Counted from the stretch's first letter, positions 10,487-18,498 are shown. The stretch is DNA of 64,000 nucleotides from Streptomyces sp. SID12488 (GCF_010548275.1 NZ_JAAGLT010000001.1:248001-312000); one strand, 5' to 3'. Numbers and translations: made by a program. The notes: generated from the sequence alone by a model not told the origin.

Positions 10487-10660
10487 TCAGCTCCAGCTGT
10501 GGCCGCAGGCCGTGCACACGTAGGAAACGCCACCGTTGTCACCGAGCACCTGGGCGACATGGCCGGAACCGCAGGAAGGGCAGCTGAGACGGGTTCTCCT
10601 GCCCCGTATGACTGCCGCTTCAGGGAGATGACCGACCTCCCTGAGGATGCTCGCAGGCAT
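10487..10660 (-). CDS. Small zinc-ribbon protein
   Basis: A 57-residue protein (opens MPASILREVGHL) with one clear zinc ribbon: CPSCGSGH, then about 16 residues later CTACGHSW at the carboxy end. The start is fixed by GGGAGGGAG just upstream of the ATG; longer in-frame starts lack such a site. Such ribbons often bind nucleic acid or another protein, but nothing here says which. It is the first gene of a two-gene unit with the Cys-rich protein that follows. Confidence 0.78.
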   Translation of the reverse strand: MPASILREVGHLPEAAVIRGRRTRLSCPSCGSGHVAQVLGDNGGVSYVCTACGHSWS

Positions 10661-10892
10661 CGCAACTCCCTCCCGTCGGGCCGCGCCCCCTTCGGCCGTT
10701 TGATTCTGCCACGGACGGACCAATACGGTCAGCGACGCCTTCGTACCAGTCCGGACACGGCACTCACCGCAGCCGTCGCGGCCAGCGCAAACACGCATCC
10801 AAGTAGAGCTTCCGCAGAGGTATACGCCTCCGGGACCCCAAGTGACTCAAGCGGGTCCGGGAAGAGTCTGCCGAAGCGGCGGGTGAACGACC

Positions 10893-10924
10893 AGAGCCCC
10901 GCTCCCGGAGGGGAGCGAGGCTCT
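10893..10924. terminator. Hairpin downstream of the second tRNA-Ala
   Basis: AGAGCC-C-CGCTCCC at 10893-10906 pairs with GGGAGCG-A-GGCTCT at 10911-10924 around GGAG. It lies 24 bases past the 3' end of the minus-strand tRNA at 10948-11020 and probably terminates it. Confidence 0.7.
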
Positions 10925-10947
10925 CGTCACACGATGTTCTTGACCTG

Positions 10948-11020
10948 TGGAGCTAAGGAGAATTGAACTCCTGACCTCCTGCATGCCATGCAGGCGCTCT
11001 ACCAACTGAGCTATAGCCCC
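10948..11020 (-). tRNA. tRNA-Ala (anticodon GGC), copy 2
   Basis: Identical over all 73 nt to the copy at 10079-10151, with the same anticodon loop ATGGCAT. The identity also covers 12 bases upstream (mature 5' side) and three downstream, 88 nt in all, so this is a recent duplication or is kept uniform by gene conversion. Confidence 0.97.
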
Positions 11021-11127
11021 TCGCGTTCCGCCCGGACCCGCGGGGCGAACAAGAAGAACTTTAGCCTGCGACCAGCCGGAAAGTGAAATCCGGGTCCCGG
11101 TCCCTGACGGGGTGCGGGGAGGGGCGC

Positions 11128-11796
11128 TCAGTCGTCGTCGCCGAGGACCGGTTCGGGCAGCGTGCCGGCGTTGTGCTCGAGGAGGCGCCAGCCGCGGGCG
11201 CCCTCGCCGAGGACGGACCAGCAGCAGTTGGAGAGCCCGCCGAGGCTCTCCCAGTGACGGGACTCCAGGCCGAGCAGGCGCCCGATGGTGGTCCGGATGG
11301 TGCCGCCGTGGCTGACCACGACGAGGGTGCCGTCCTCGGGAAGTTTCTCGGCGTGCCGCAGCACCACCGGGGCGGCGCGGTCGGCGACCTCGGTCTCCAG
11401 TTCGCCGCCGCCGCGGCGGACCGGCTCACCGCGCTTCCACGCGGTGTACTCGTCGCCGTGGCGGGTGATGATCTCCTCGTGCGTCAGCCCCTGCCAGACG
11501 CCCGCGTACGTCTCGCGCAGGCCCTCGTCGTGCGTCACCGTGAGGCCGGTGAGCTCGGCGAGTTCGCGCGCGGTGTGCGCCGCGCGCTGGAGGTCCGAGG
11601 CGACGATCGCGTCGGGCTTCAGGGAGGCGAGCAGCCGGGCGGCTCGGCGGGCCTGGCCGACGCCGGTCCCGGTGAGCTCGACGTCCGTGGTGCCCTGGAA
11701 GCGCCGCTCCACGTTCCACGCCGTCTGGCCGTGGCGCCACAGGATGAGGCGGCGGCCCGGGCCCGGCTTGCGACGGGCCCCCGTGGGAGCGGTCAC
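11128..11796 (-). CDS. Histidine phosphatase family protein (GpgP-like)
   Basis: A 222-residue phosphoglycerate-mutase-like phosphatase. The catalytic motif LILWRHGQTAWN begins near residue 17 and the second catalytic His is in VVVSHGGTIRTT. The ATG overlaps the rsfS stop by four bases, so it belongs to the nadD-rsfS region. In mycobacteria the gene in this position (Rv2419c) encodes glucosyl-3-phosphoglycerate phosphatase. That function is possible here by synteny but is not shown by the sequence. A carboxy-terminal Cys pair (GGLSNCCWSVL) lies after the second motif. Confidence 0.85.
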   Translation of the reverse strand: MTAPTGARRKPGPGRRLILWRHGQTAWNVERRFQGTTDVELTGTGVGQARRAARLLASLKPDAIVASDLQRAAHTARELAELTGLTVTHDEGLRETYAGVWQGLTHEEIITRHGDEYTAWKRGEPVRRGGGELETEVADRAAPVVLRHAEKLPEDGTLVVVSHGGTIRTTIGRLLGLESRHWESLGGLSNCCWSVLGEGARGWRLLEHNAGTLPEPVLGDDD

Positions 11797-12236
11797 CGCA
11801 GGCCTCCGAAGTCGGCGGTGTCCTCCTCGACGCGAAGCTTGGCGTGCTCGGCGGCCTTGCCGCGGGTGGCCTTGGCGTCGTCGGGCAGCTCCAGCTCGGG
11901 GCAGTCCTTCCAGAGCCGCTCCAGGGCGTAGAAGACGCGCTCCTCGCTGTGCTGGACGTGGACGACGATGTCGACGTAGTCCAGGAGCACCCAGCGGGCC
12001 TCACGGTCGCCCTCGCGGCGGACCGGCTTGACGCCGAGCTCCTTGCTGAGGTGCTCCTCGATCTCGTCGACGATCGACTTGACCTGGCGGTCGTTGGGTG
12101 CCGAGGCCAACAGGAAGGCGTCCGTGATCGACAGCACGTCGCTGACGTCGTAGGCGATGATGTCGTGCGCGAGCTTGTCGGCAGCCGCCTGCGCGGCGGC
12201 GGAGATGAGCTCGATGGAACGGTCAGTGGCGGTCAC
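11793..12236 (-). CDS. rsfS: Ribosomal silencing factor RsfS
   Basis: A 147-residue RsfS/Iojap protein. Characteristic stretches are HDIIAYDVSDVLSITDAFLL, NDRQVKSIVDEIEEHL and the core REARWVLLDYVDIVVHVQHS. RsfS binds ribosomal protein L14 on the 50S subunit and blocks subunit joining when nutrients are scarce. It has the usual place downstream of nadD, although an LCP-type envelope gene stands between the two here. The start is a GTG. The stop overlaps the start of the phosphatase gene. The carboxy tail (DDAKATRGKAAEHAKL) is a charged helix typical of actinobacterial members. Confidence 0.96.
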   Translation of the reverse strand: MTATDRSIELISAAAQAAADKLAHDIIAYDVSDVLSITDAFLLASAPNDRQVKSIVDEIEEHLSKELGVKPVRREGDREARWVLLDYVDIVVHVQHSEERVFYALERLWKDCPELELPDDAKATRGKAAEHAKLRVEEDTADFGGLR

Positions 12237-12387
12237 TACAAGGCTTTCGGTCGGCGGTCAGGGACCCGTACGGGTTACCCAAGGGTCTCACGGACCACCG
12301 ACACCGCCCCACGTCATTGGCGGATCGCACCCCGGGCATCGGCGCCGGGCCCGGGGTGCGCACGCTGTCGCGCCCGCCGTCACTCCG

Positions 12388-14133
12388 TCACGTTGCCGGC
12401 TTGTAGTCCTGGCCGAGGATCACGGACACGTCCGCGTTCGAGGAGACCGTGCCCTTCCTGACCGAGCTCGTGGGCAGACCCAGCGTCTTGGCGGCCTCGG
12501 TGGCGTTCTGCTTGTCGGCGGCGTCGGCGTAGCTGACCTGGGACGTGGCGCGGGCGGTGTCGGCCGTACCGGCCTCCAGGAAGGTGAAGCCGCCGTTGAG
12601 GAGGACGATGCGGGCCTTGTCGGTGTCGCCCTTGTCGCCGCTGGCGTTCTGGACGGAGACACGGACCGCGGCACCCTTGTCGGGGCTCTTGGCGGCGCCG
12701 CCGAGCACGGTCTTGACGACCGAGGAGCTGGCCTGGGCGCTCAGGGTGCCGTCGCCCTGGACGGGCAGCAGGGCGGTCTTGTAGTCGCCGCCCTTGGCGA
12801 GGTCGGCGAGCCTGGCGAGGAAGCTGCCGAGGTCCTTGTCGGTCAGCGAGGGGTCGAGGATCTGCGCCAGCGTCTGCACGGTGATCGTCGCGGCCCGGGT
12901 GTCGGAGGACAGCTTGCGCAGCACCCCCTGCATGACCTGCCCGAACCGCTCCAGCTGGGCGTCCTGGGCCTCGCCGGAGGCGAGGTAGGTGGCGTAGGCG
13001 ACGGCCATCTTGCCGCTGAGGGTCTGGGCCTCGCCCTTCTTCACCAGGGGCACCGTGCCCTTCTTCCTGGCGTCCGGGTCGGGTACGTCGGCGTTGGTGT
13101 CGATGTCGATGTTGCCGACCAGCTCGACGAGGTTCTGCAGGTAGGGGGTGTCGAGCCGCCAGGTGCCCTCGATGTCGGTGCCGAGGACGGTGTCGAGCGC
13201 GTCGCGTGTCCCGGAGGAGCCGTCGTCGTCGACGGACTTGGCGAGGGTGGTCGTGGAGCCGTCGTCGTCGGTCAGGGCGAGGGTGTTGGGCAGCAGGACG
13301 GTGGTGCCCTGCTTGGTGGTGGCGTTGTCGACGAGCAGCACCGTGGAGGTGCCGCCCTTCTTGGTGTTGTGCAGGTGGACCACGACGACGTCCCGTTTCT
13401 GGGCCCCCGCGGTGGTCGCCCCGCCGGTCTTCGCGTCCGCGGAGGACGTCCCGGGCAGCTTCCCCGCGTACCAGAGATAGCCGGTCCCGCCCACCGCCAC
13501 CAGGGCGAGGACGACGACCAGGGCGATGACACGACCGCGCGCGCGGCGCTTGGCCTCCTCGCGGCGCTCGGTGCGGTTCTCGGTGAAGTTCAGCCAGTCG
13601 ATGACGTCCTCGGAGTCGCCGGTGGGCTCCTCGACGAAGGCGAACTGCTGGGTGCTGTAGTCGCGTTCACCCGAGTCCTGCGGACTCTCCTGGGCCTGCG
13701 GAACGTCGCCCCCGACCGGACCGCCCTGTTGCGGGACATAGGCGGTCTGTCCGGCCTGCGCGGCCCGTGCCGTCGGTACCGCGGGCGGTGCCTGCTCGGC
13801 GACCAGGGGCTGCTGCCCGCTGCTCGCCGCCTGCCCGTAGGGGTCGTATCCGGTGGCCGGGTTCCCGGCGCCGTACGGGTCGTACGACGGGACGGGCTGC
13901 TGCTGCCCGGTCGCGTACGGGTCGTAGCCGTACCCCTCGTACCCCTGTGTCTGGGGGGTCTGCTGCGCGTAGGGGTCGTACGACTGCTGCTCTGGCTGCT
14001 GTGCCTGTTGCTGCTGCTGGTACTGCTGTTGCGGCGACGCCGCCGGCTGGTAGACAGGCCGGCCGAAGTCGTCGTAGCCGACGAGCTCGTACTGCTGGTC
14101 GCCGTCGTATCCCGAGTCGTATGGGTCGTTCAC
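12388..14133 (-). CDS. LytR_C / divergent LCP-type envelope protein (PdtA-like)
   Basis: A 581-residue protein from a GTG preceded by GAGAGGGG; longer starts would run into nadD. The first about 180 residues are low complexity, rich in Gln, Tyr, Asp and Pro with repeated YDPY. One transmembrane helix (VIALVVVLALVAVGGTGYLW) follows. The extracellular part resembles a LytR-CpsA-Psr domain (LLPNTLALTDDDG; LQNLVELVGNIDIDT; ERFGQVMQGVLRKL) but lacks the usual Arg-rich catalytic motif (AYATYLASGE in its place). A LytR_C domain ends the protein. LCP enzymes attach glycopolymers to peptidoglycan. From memory the syntenic S. coelicolor gene SCO2578 is PdtA, linked to spore-wall glycopolymer. Activity of this divergent copy is uncertain. 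Confidence 0.78.
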   Translation of the reverse strand: MNDPYDSGYDGDQQYELVGYDDFGRPVYQPAASPQQQYQQQQQAQQPEQQSYDPYAQQTPQTQGYEGYGYDPYATGQQQPVPSYDPYGAGNPATGYDPYGQAASSGQQPLVAEQAPPAVPTARAAQAGQTAYVPQQGGPVGGDVPQAQESPQDSGERDYSTQQFAFVEEPTGDSEDVIDWLNFTENRTERREEAKRRARGRVIALVVVLALVAVGGTGYLWYAGKLPGTSSADAKTGGATTAGAQKRDVVVVHLHNTKKGGTSTVLLVDNATTKQGTTVLLPNTLALTDDDGSTTTLAKSVDDDGSSGTRDALDTVLGTDIEGTWRLDTPYLQNLVELVGNIDIDTNADVPDPDARKKGTVPLVKKGEAQTLSGKMAVAYATYLASGEAQDAQLERFGQVMQGVLRKLSSDTRAATITVQTLAQILDPSLTDKDLGSFLARLADLAKGGDYKTALLPVQGDGTLSAQASSSVVKTVLGGAAKSPDKGAAVRVSVQNASGDKGDTDKARIVLLNGGFTFLEAGTADTARATSQVSYADAADKQNATEAAKTLGLPTSSVRKGTVSSNADVSVILGQDYKPAT

Positions 14134-14149
14134 CGGTGCCCCTCTCGGC

Positions 14150-14854
14150 TCACTCGCCGCGGTACAGCTCGCGCTTGTCGATGTAGCGCACCACACCGTC
14201 CGGCACGAGATACCAGACCGGGTCGCCCTTGGCGACCCTCGCACGGCAGTCTGTGGACGAGATGGCCAGGGCGGGAACCTCGACGAGCGAGACACCGCCC
14301 TCCGGGAGTCCCGGGTCGGTCAGCGTGTGACCGGGCCGGGTGACCCCGATGAAGTGCGCGAAGGAGAACAGTTCGTCGGCGTCGCGCCAGGTGAGGATCT
14401 GGCCGAGCGCGTCGGCGCCCGTGATGAAGAACAGGTCCGTGTCGGGGTTGAGCGCGCGCAGGTCGCGCAGGGTGTCCGTGGTGTACGTCGGGCCGCCGCG
14501 GTCGAGGTCGATGCGGCTGACCGAGAACTGGGGGTTCTCGGCGGTCGCGATGACCGTCATCAGATAGCGGTCCTCGGCCGGCGACACCTTGCGGTCGGTC
14601 TTCTGCCACGGCTGTCCGGTCGGTACGAACACCACCTCGTCGAGGTGGAACTGCGCGGCGACCTCACTGGCCGCCACGAGGTGCCCGTGGTGGATCGGAT
14701 CGAATGTGCCGCCCATGACGCCGAGGCGGCGCTTGCCCGGGTTCGACGGGCCGTTGCCGGGCACACGCCGAAGCTCCGGACGGTTCTCCGTGTCGTGTGC
14801 CGGACGGTCGCCGGCGTTGTTCGCCGGACCGGTAGGCATGTCCTGCTCTCCCAT
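14150..14854 (-). CDS. nadD: Nicotinate-nucleotide adenylyltransferase
   Basis: A 234-residue NadD that joins nicotinate mononucleotide to ATP in NAD synthesis. The nucleotidyltransferase signature [18 protein letters not shown] (two HxGH-type histidines) and the carboxy-terminal ISSTDCRAR motif are clear. About 40 residues of polar amino extension precede the fold. Two starts compete. The ATG at 14854 has a near-consensus TAGGGT -10 box seven bases upstream and would be leaderless; the ATG five codons later has GGAG 12 bases upstream. The first was chosen because the promoter match is strong. The LCP-type gene begins 16 bases after the stop, followed by rsfS. Confidence 0.95.
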   Translation of the reverse strand: MGEQDMPTGPANNAGDRPAHDTENRPELRRVPGNGPSNPGKRRLGVMGGTFDPIHHGHLVAASEVAAQFHLDEVVFVPTGQPWQKTDRKVSPAEDRYLMTVIATAENPQFSVSRIDLDRGGPTYTTDTLRDLRALNPDTDLFFITGADALGQILTWRDADELFSFAHFIGVTRPGHTLTDPGLPEGGVSLVEVPALAISSTDCRARVAKGDPVWYLVPDGVVRYIDKRELYRGE

Positions 14855-14861
14855 GCGGCAG

Positions 14862-14867
14862 ACCCTA
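14862..14867 (-). promoter_or_regulatory. Candidate -10 box of nadD
   Basis: TAGGGT, a match to the streptomycete TAGRRT -10 consensus, ends seven bases before the nadD ATG at 14854. It supports a leaderless transcript for the nadD operon. Confidence 0.55.
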
Positions 14868-14920
14868 CCGGCCCGACCTGAGGGCACCGGCCACAGGATC
14901 CGGCCCCTCCTGGACCGGAA

Positions 14921-15085
14921 TCAGCGGTCGCGGTTGAAGCGGGTGGTGATCCACAGCAGGAGCAGCAGGATGAAGAAGGCGCCGCCACCTGTGAGGTAGG
15001 GGCTGAGGCTCTCGTGGTTGCCGCCGTGCTCCTCGCCCTCGGCTGCGAGGGTGACCAACTGCGCTGCGGTGCTGTGGATGCTCAT
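14921..15085 (-). CDS. 54-residue single-pass membrane protein
   Basis: A small ORF, translation opening MSIHSTAAQLVTLAAEGEEH and ending WITTRFNRDR. A Gly-rich turn (YLTGGGA) precedes one hydrophobic helix (FFILLLLLWITT) with a basic end, so a short outside segment and a tiny cytoplasmic tail are likely. Codon use is typical for the window. It sits between nadD and a similar-sized membrane protein. Function unknown. The Shine-Dalgarno match is weak. Confidence 0.68.
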   Translation of the reverse strand: MSIHSTAAQLVTLAAEGEEHGGNHESLSPYLTGGGAFFILLLLLWITTRFNRDR

Positions 15086-15217
15086 CTTCGGCAGGACCTA
15101 TCCGGTGAGGGCGGGATAAAGACGTCGGCTCATCGTAAGCGTGCCCGCCGACGGGGATCACGCCGACTCCGCCGACAGGCCCGGGAGAAGGGGCGGCGAG
15201 GGAACTTCCGGCCCGTC

Positions 15218-15379
15218 TCAGTCGTCCTTCTGCCTGTACCCCCGCAGCAGGAACCACGCGGTCAGGATGCAGCCGAAGAACATCACGATCAGCACGACCC
15301 GGAGCAGATCGCCGGATCCCTGCTTCTCGGCGGCGCTCGCGGCCTCGTTGATCCAGTCGGTTACGGGGGTGTGGTCCAT
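15218..15379 (-). CDS. 53-residue single-pass membrane protein
   Basis: The ATG is fixed by AAGGAG eight bases upstream. The protein opens MDHTPVTDWINEAASAAEKQ, has one transmembrane helix (LRVVLIVMFFGCILTAWFLL) and ends with the polar RGYRQKDD. It resembles the next small protein only in size and topology. It is divergent from the M48 peptidase gene about 100 bp away, so they may share a regulatory region. Function unknown. Confidence 0.7.
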   Translation of the reverse strand: MDHTPVTDWINEAASAAEKQGSGDLLRVVLIVMFFGCILTAWFLLRGYRQKDD

Positions 15380-15480
15380 CGGATCGCTCCTTACGGTGTG
15401 CTGCCCCGCCACGGTATCTCCGCCTGGGCTGGGTTCCGCTCCGGGGGGCACATAGGGCAATCAGACGCGTGGGGGAACAC

Positions 15481-16611
15481 ATGTCCGACGACAGTCATGA
15501 GAGCAACGGGCAGGGGCCGGAAGGGCCCCAGGGCCAGGAGAACGTACCGAGCAGACAGCGCACCCGCTTCCCGGGGATCTCCTCGCGGGCGTACGAGCAC
15601 CCGGCCGACCGCTCCGCCCTGGTCGCCCTGCGCAGGCTCAGCGGGTTCGACACCGTCTTCAAGGCGCTCAGCGGACTGCTTCCCGAGCGCAGTCTGCGGC
15701 TGCTGTTCCTGTCCGACTCCGTGCGCGTCTCGGACCAGCAGTTCGCCCACCTCAACGCCATGCTGCGCGACGCCTGTCACATCCTGGACCTGGAGAAGGT
15801 CCCGCCGATGTACGTCAACCAGGACCCGCAGCCCAACGCGATGTGCATCGGTCTGGACGAGCCGATCATCGTCGTCACCACCGGCCTGGTCGAGCTGCTC
15901 GACGAGGAGGAGATGCGGGCCGTCGTCGGGCACGAGGTCGGACACGCCCTCTCCGGCCACTCCGTCTACCGGACCATCCTGCTCTTCCTGACCGGCCTGG
16001 CCCTCCGCGTCGCCTGGATCCCGCTGGGCAACCTCGCGATCATGGCGATCGTCACCGCCCTGCGCGAGTGGTTCCGCAAGTCGGAGCTGTCCGCCGACCG
16101 CGCGGGTCTGCTCGTCGGCCAGGACCTCACGGCCTCGATGCGCGGCCTGATGAAGATCGCCGGCGGCAACCACCTGCACGAGATGAACGTGGACGCGTTC
16201 CTCGCCCAGGCCGAGGAGTACGAGGCGGGGGGCGACCTGCGCGACTCCGTGCTGAAGATCCTCAACGTCCTCCCGCGCACCCACCCCTTCACCACCGTGC
16301 GCGCCGCCGAGCTGAAGAGGTGGGCCGAGTCCCGCGACTTCCAGCGGATCATGGACGGCCACTACCCGCGCCGCACCGAGGACAAGGACACCTCCGTCTC
16401 AGGCTCCTTCCGTGAGTCGGCGGCGAGCTACGCGAGCAACGTCAAGAGCTCCAAGGACCCGCTGATGAAGCTGGTCTCCGACATAGCCGGCGGGGCGGGC
16501 GACCTCGGTGGCCGGGTACGAAGGGGATTCGGCGGAAACGGCGGCTCCGCACCCGGCGGCACACCCGGCGACGACTCCACACCGCCCGAGGACCAGCCCC
16601 CGCGCCCCTGA
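15481..16611 (+). CDS. M48 family zinc metalloprotease
   Basis: A 376-residue protein with the zinc-binding helix VVGHEVGHALSGH and a downstream Glu/Asp region (SELSADRAG) that supplies the third zinc ligand of M48 peptidases. Hydrophobic segments after the motif (ILLFLTGLALRVAWIPLGNL) suggest membrane association, as in HtpX-like quality-control proteases. The carboxy tail is Gly/Pro-rich and disordered. The ATG after GGGGGAACAC was chosen; a GTG four codons upstream is in frame. The TGA lies inside a 12-bp GC-rich hairpin. The target is unknown. Confidence 0.9.
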   Translation: MSDDSHESNGQGPEGPQGQENVPSRQRTRFPGISSRAYEHPADRSALVALRRLSGFDTVFKALSGLLPERSLRLLFLSDSVRVSDQQFAHLNAMLRDACHILDLEKVPPMYVNQDPQPNAMCIGLDEPIIVVTTGLVELLDEEEMRAVVGHEVGHALSGHSVYRTILLFLTGLALRVAWIPLGNLAIMAIVTALREWFRKSELSADRAGLLVGQDLTASMRGLMKIAGGNHLHEMNVDAFLAQAEEYEAGGDLRDSVLKILNVLPRTHPFTTVRAAELKRWAESRDFQRIMDGHYPRRTEDKDTSVSGSFRESAASYASNVKSSKDPLMKLVSDIAGGAGDLGGRVRRGFGGNGGSAPGGTPGDDSTPPEDQPPRP

Positions 16612-16622
16612 GGGGCGCGGGG
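16598..16622 (+). terminator. Terminator overlapping the M48 peptidase stop codon
   Basis: CCCCGCGCCCCT at 16598-16609 and AGGGGCGCGGGG at 16611-16622 are perfect complements around a single base; the inner pairs must open to form the loop. The stop codon at 16609-16611 is in the centre. The sequence is also the start of a dispersed repeat. Confidence 0.55.
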
Positions 16623-16680
16623 CTGTGTCGATTTGCGGCTCCGCCGCGTGGGCGCGACAAGCCCCCATCGGCCCGCAGGT
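16609..16680. repeat. Dispersed streptomycete intergenic repeat, copy 1
   Basis: Contains GCGGCTCCGCCGCGTGGGCG followed by CGACAAGCCCC. The same units recur in reverse orientation at 59940-60165 and in part at 52866-52906. It fills the 95-bp gap between two converging genes and can fold into several GC hairpins. Confidence 0.7.
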
Positions 16681-16705
16681 TCAGTACCGCACGTCCCGCA
16701 GAGCG

Positions 16706-17776
16706 CTAGACCTTCGGCTGTGCCCCCGCCGCCAGCGACCCGCACAACGCCGTGGCACTGCCCGTGGCAAAGGGATCCGTCCCGGCGGGGCCACCCGCCT
16801 TCGCGGTCTGACCGGCCAGCAGCGGCCTCAGGTAACCGACGGAGTCCTCCGCGCAGGACAGCGGTCCGGCCTGGACGTAGGAGACGACCAGCCGGACCTG
16901 GTGCGCCCGCAGGTCGTCGCGGTCGAAGCTGAAGTGCAGTTCGCGCCGGACGGTGAACAGGGACGCCTTCGCCTGCTCACCGGCGCCGGTCGGCCGCAGC
17001 GCGTACACGAAGGTGTGGTCCGCGACGACCTCCAGGGTCGCCGAGTCGGTCTCGGTGGCCCGTAGCGTGCCCTGTACCCGGATCCTGTCGTCGGCCAGCT
17101 GGACGCGGGCCGGGTCGAAGCGCACCAGCCATCCGGTGGGCGCGTGTCTGCCGTCGGCGGCCGGGCGGTCGAAGCTCGCGTCGAACTGGTCGAGTTGGTC
17201 CGGAGCGAGCATCACCCGCACGGCCCGGACCTCGCTACCGGTGAGTACCTCCGGATACAGCGAGGACTCGACCAGGTAGTCCTTGGCGGCGGTCAGGGCG
17301 CTGACGACCTGGCTGTCCGAGAAGTGCGCGGTGCGCCGCGTGGCGGGCAGCGCGATGCCCTCGGCGCCTATGGAGAACTGGGCCGCCGGACTGTGCGCGA
17401 ACAGCTGTTCGGGGTCGATCGCGCCGGGTACGGCACCCTGCGGCGCGAGCGGGATCACGGTGATCCGCAGCGGCTCGGGGGCCAACTCGGCGACCGGGCT
17501 CTCGTAGGGGTTCCGTACACCCATGTAGATCGCGGTGCCGAAGGCGAGAGCGATCAGCAGGACGAGGATCAGCGCCTGCCGGGACAGCCCCCGGTGCAGG
17601 GGCTGGCGACGGCGTACGGCGGGCGCGTGGTCGTCCAGGCGCTCCTGGGCGGAGAACTCCTGGAGCCGGGCAGCGCGGACGAACGACTCGTCGAAGACGA
17701 CGGATCGGTACTCGTCCTCGCCGCCACCAGGGACAGCCTCGGGTGTCCCCTCAGGTGGGTCTCCTGATCCGCCCAT
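16706..17776 (-). CDS. Membrane protein of the SCO2583 type
   Basis: A 356-residue protein. An acidic cytoplasmic amino part includes the motif RSVVFDESFVRAARLQEF (about residues 24-41), followed by one transmembrane helix (ALILVLLIALAFGTAIYMGV, about residue 68). A roughly 270-residue extracytoplasmic domain follows, ending with two cysteines (LSCAED, ALCGSL). I recognise it by synteny as a conserved streptomycete membrane protein beside the spore-wall gene SCO2584. The same VVFDE-FV-AA motif is in the next gene upstream. TACTCT six bases before the ATG suggests a leaderless mRNA. No enzymatic motif is visible. Confidence 0.75.
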   Translation of the reverse strand: MGGSGDPPEGTPEAVPGGGEDEYRSVVFDESFVRAARLQEFSAQERLDDHAPAVRRRQPLHRGLSRQALILVLLIALAFGTAIYMGVRNPYESPVAELAPEPLRITVIPLAPQGAVPGAIDPEQLFAHSPAAQFSIGAEGIALPATRRTAHFSDSQVVSALTAAKDYLVESSLYPEVLTGSEVRAVRVMLAPDQLDQFDASFDRPAADGRHAPTGWLVRFDPARVQLADDRIRVQGTLRATETDSATLEVVADHTFVYALRPTGAGEQAKASLFTVRRELHFSFDRDDLRAHQVRLVVSYVQAGPLSCAEDSVGYLRPLLAGQTAKAGGPAGTDPFATGSATALCGSLAAGAQPKV

Positions 17777-17782
17777 ACATTC

Positions 17783-17788
17783 AGAGTA
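17783..17788 (-). promoter_or_regulatory. Candidate -10 box (TACTCT) of the SCO2583-type gene
   Basis: CTACTCTG, six bases before the ATG. The same hexamer at the same distance precedes the SCO2584-type gene at 18493-18498. No Shine-Dalgarno sequence is present. Confidence 0.5.
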
Positions 17789-17877
17789 GGTCTCGGGAAG
17801 CCTCGGTAAACGCCCCGCTGCACCACAAGTTCTGACAGGTTCTCACCAGGAAGGAACAGGGCACGGGCGGGTTCGGG

Positions 17878-18486
17878 TCAGGGAGTCCGAGGGATGGCCG
17901 AGACGGCCGGCTGGGAGTAGTCGGCCGAGGCCGAGGGACTCGCTGCGCTCCCCCGCCCGCCGCCCTGCTCAAGACCGGTCGAGGCGGGCGGCGGCACCTG
18001 TTCCTGACGGCTGGAGGACGCCCCGCGGTAGACCGCCGTGAAAGCCAGCGCGACCATGCCGATCCCCATCACGAGGGCGAGCATCCAGGCGACCGGGCGG
18101 TGCCAGCGGGAGACCTGCTTGCCGTGCGTGCCAGGAGCGCCGTAGCGGCTCTCCATGAGCTGGGCGTCGTCCAGGTCGTCGAGATCCGGATCGTGGCCGA
18201 AATAGGCGGGGTCGTCGGGCCCGAAGCCGTCCTCGTAGCGCTCGTCGTCCCCTCTGAGGCCTCTGGTGTGCGCCCGGCGCGCCTCGGCCTCGGAGGCCTC
18301 CGCTCTCGCCTGTGCGGCGGCCAGGAGGCGTTCGACGGCGGTCGGCTCGTGCACCACGGCCGCCTGTACGAAGGCCTCGTCAAAGACCACGGAGGCGAAC
18401 TCTTCGTCCGACACCCCGCGGTCGTGGTCGTCGTCGGGCTCCCAGCCGTCAGGGAAGAACGGCGTGCCCCCCACGTCCTCCGGCAC
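17878..18486 (-). CDS. Spore-wall-type membrane protein, SCO2584 type
   Basis: A 202-residue protein. An acidic cytoplasmic region carries the motif ASVVFDEAFVQAAVVHEPT, then an Ala/Glu-rich helix and an Asp-rich stretch (DPDLDDLDDAQL). One transmembrane helix (PVAWMLALVMGIGMVALAFT) and a short Ser/Pro-rich outer tail follow. By synteny it matches SCO2584, which I recall as a partner of the MreB spore-wall complex; that assignment is not proven here. The GTG at 18486 was chosen because TACTCT stands exactly six bases upstream. A TTG nine codons earlier is in frame but coincides with a TTGACA sequence that may be a promoter element. Confidence 0.72.
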   Translation of the reverse strand: MPEDVGGTPFFPDGWEPDDDHDRGVSDEEFASVVFDEAFVQAAVVHEPTAVERLLAAAQARAEASEAEARRAHTRGLRGDDERYEDGFGPDDPAYFGHDPDLDDLDDAQLMESRYGAPGTHGKQVSRWHRPVAWMLALVMGIGMVALAFTAVYRGASSSRQEQVPPPASTGLEQGGGRGSAASPSASADYSQPAVSAIPRTP

Positions 18487-18492
18487 ATACCC

Positions 18493-18498
18493 AGAGTA
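18493..18498 (-). promoter_or_regulatory. Candidate -10 box (TACTCT) of the SCO2584-type gene
   Basis: TACTCT six bases before the GTG, identical in sequence and spacing to the element before the adjacent SCO2583-type gene. A TTGACA lies upstream at 18508-18513 but is only nine bases from the hexamer, too close for a standard -35. Confidence 0.5.

Noticed and set aside
10076..11032. tRNA-Ala duplication as the ends of an integrated element
   Set aside because: No integrase, recombinase or foreign-looking gene lies between the copies, and the enclosed genes have normal composition.
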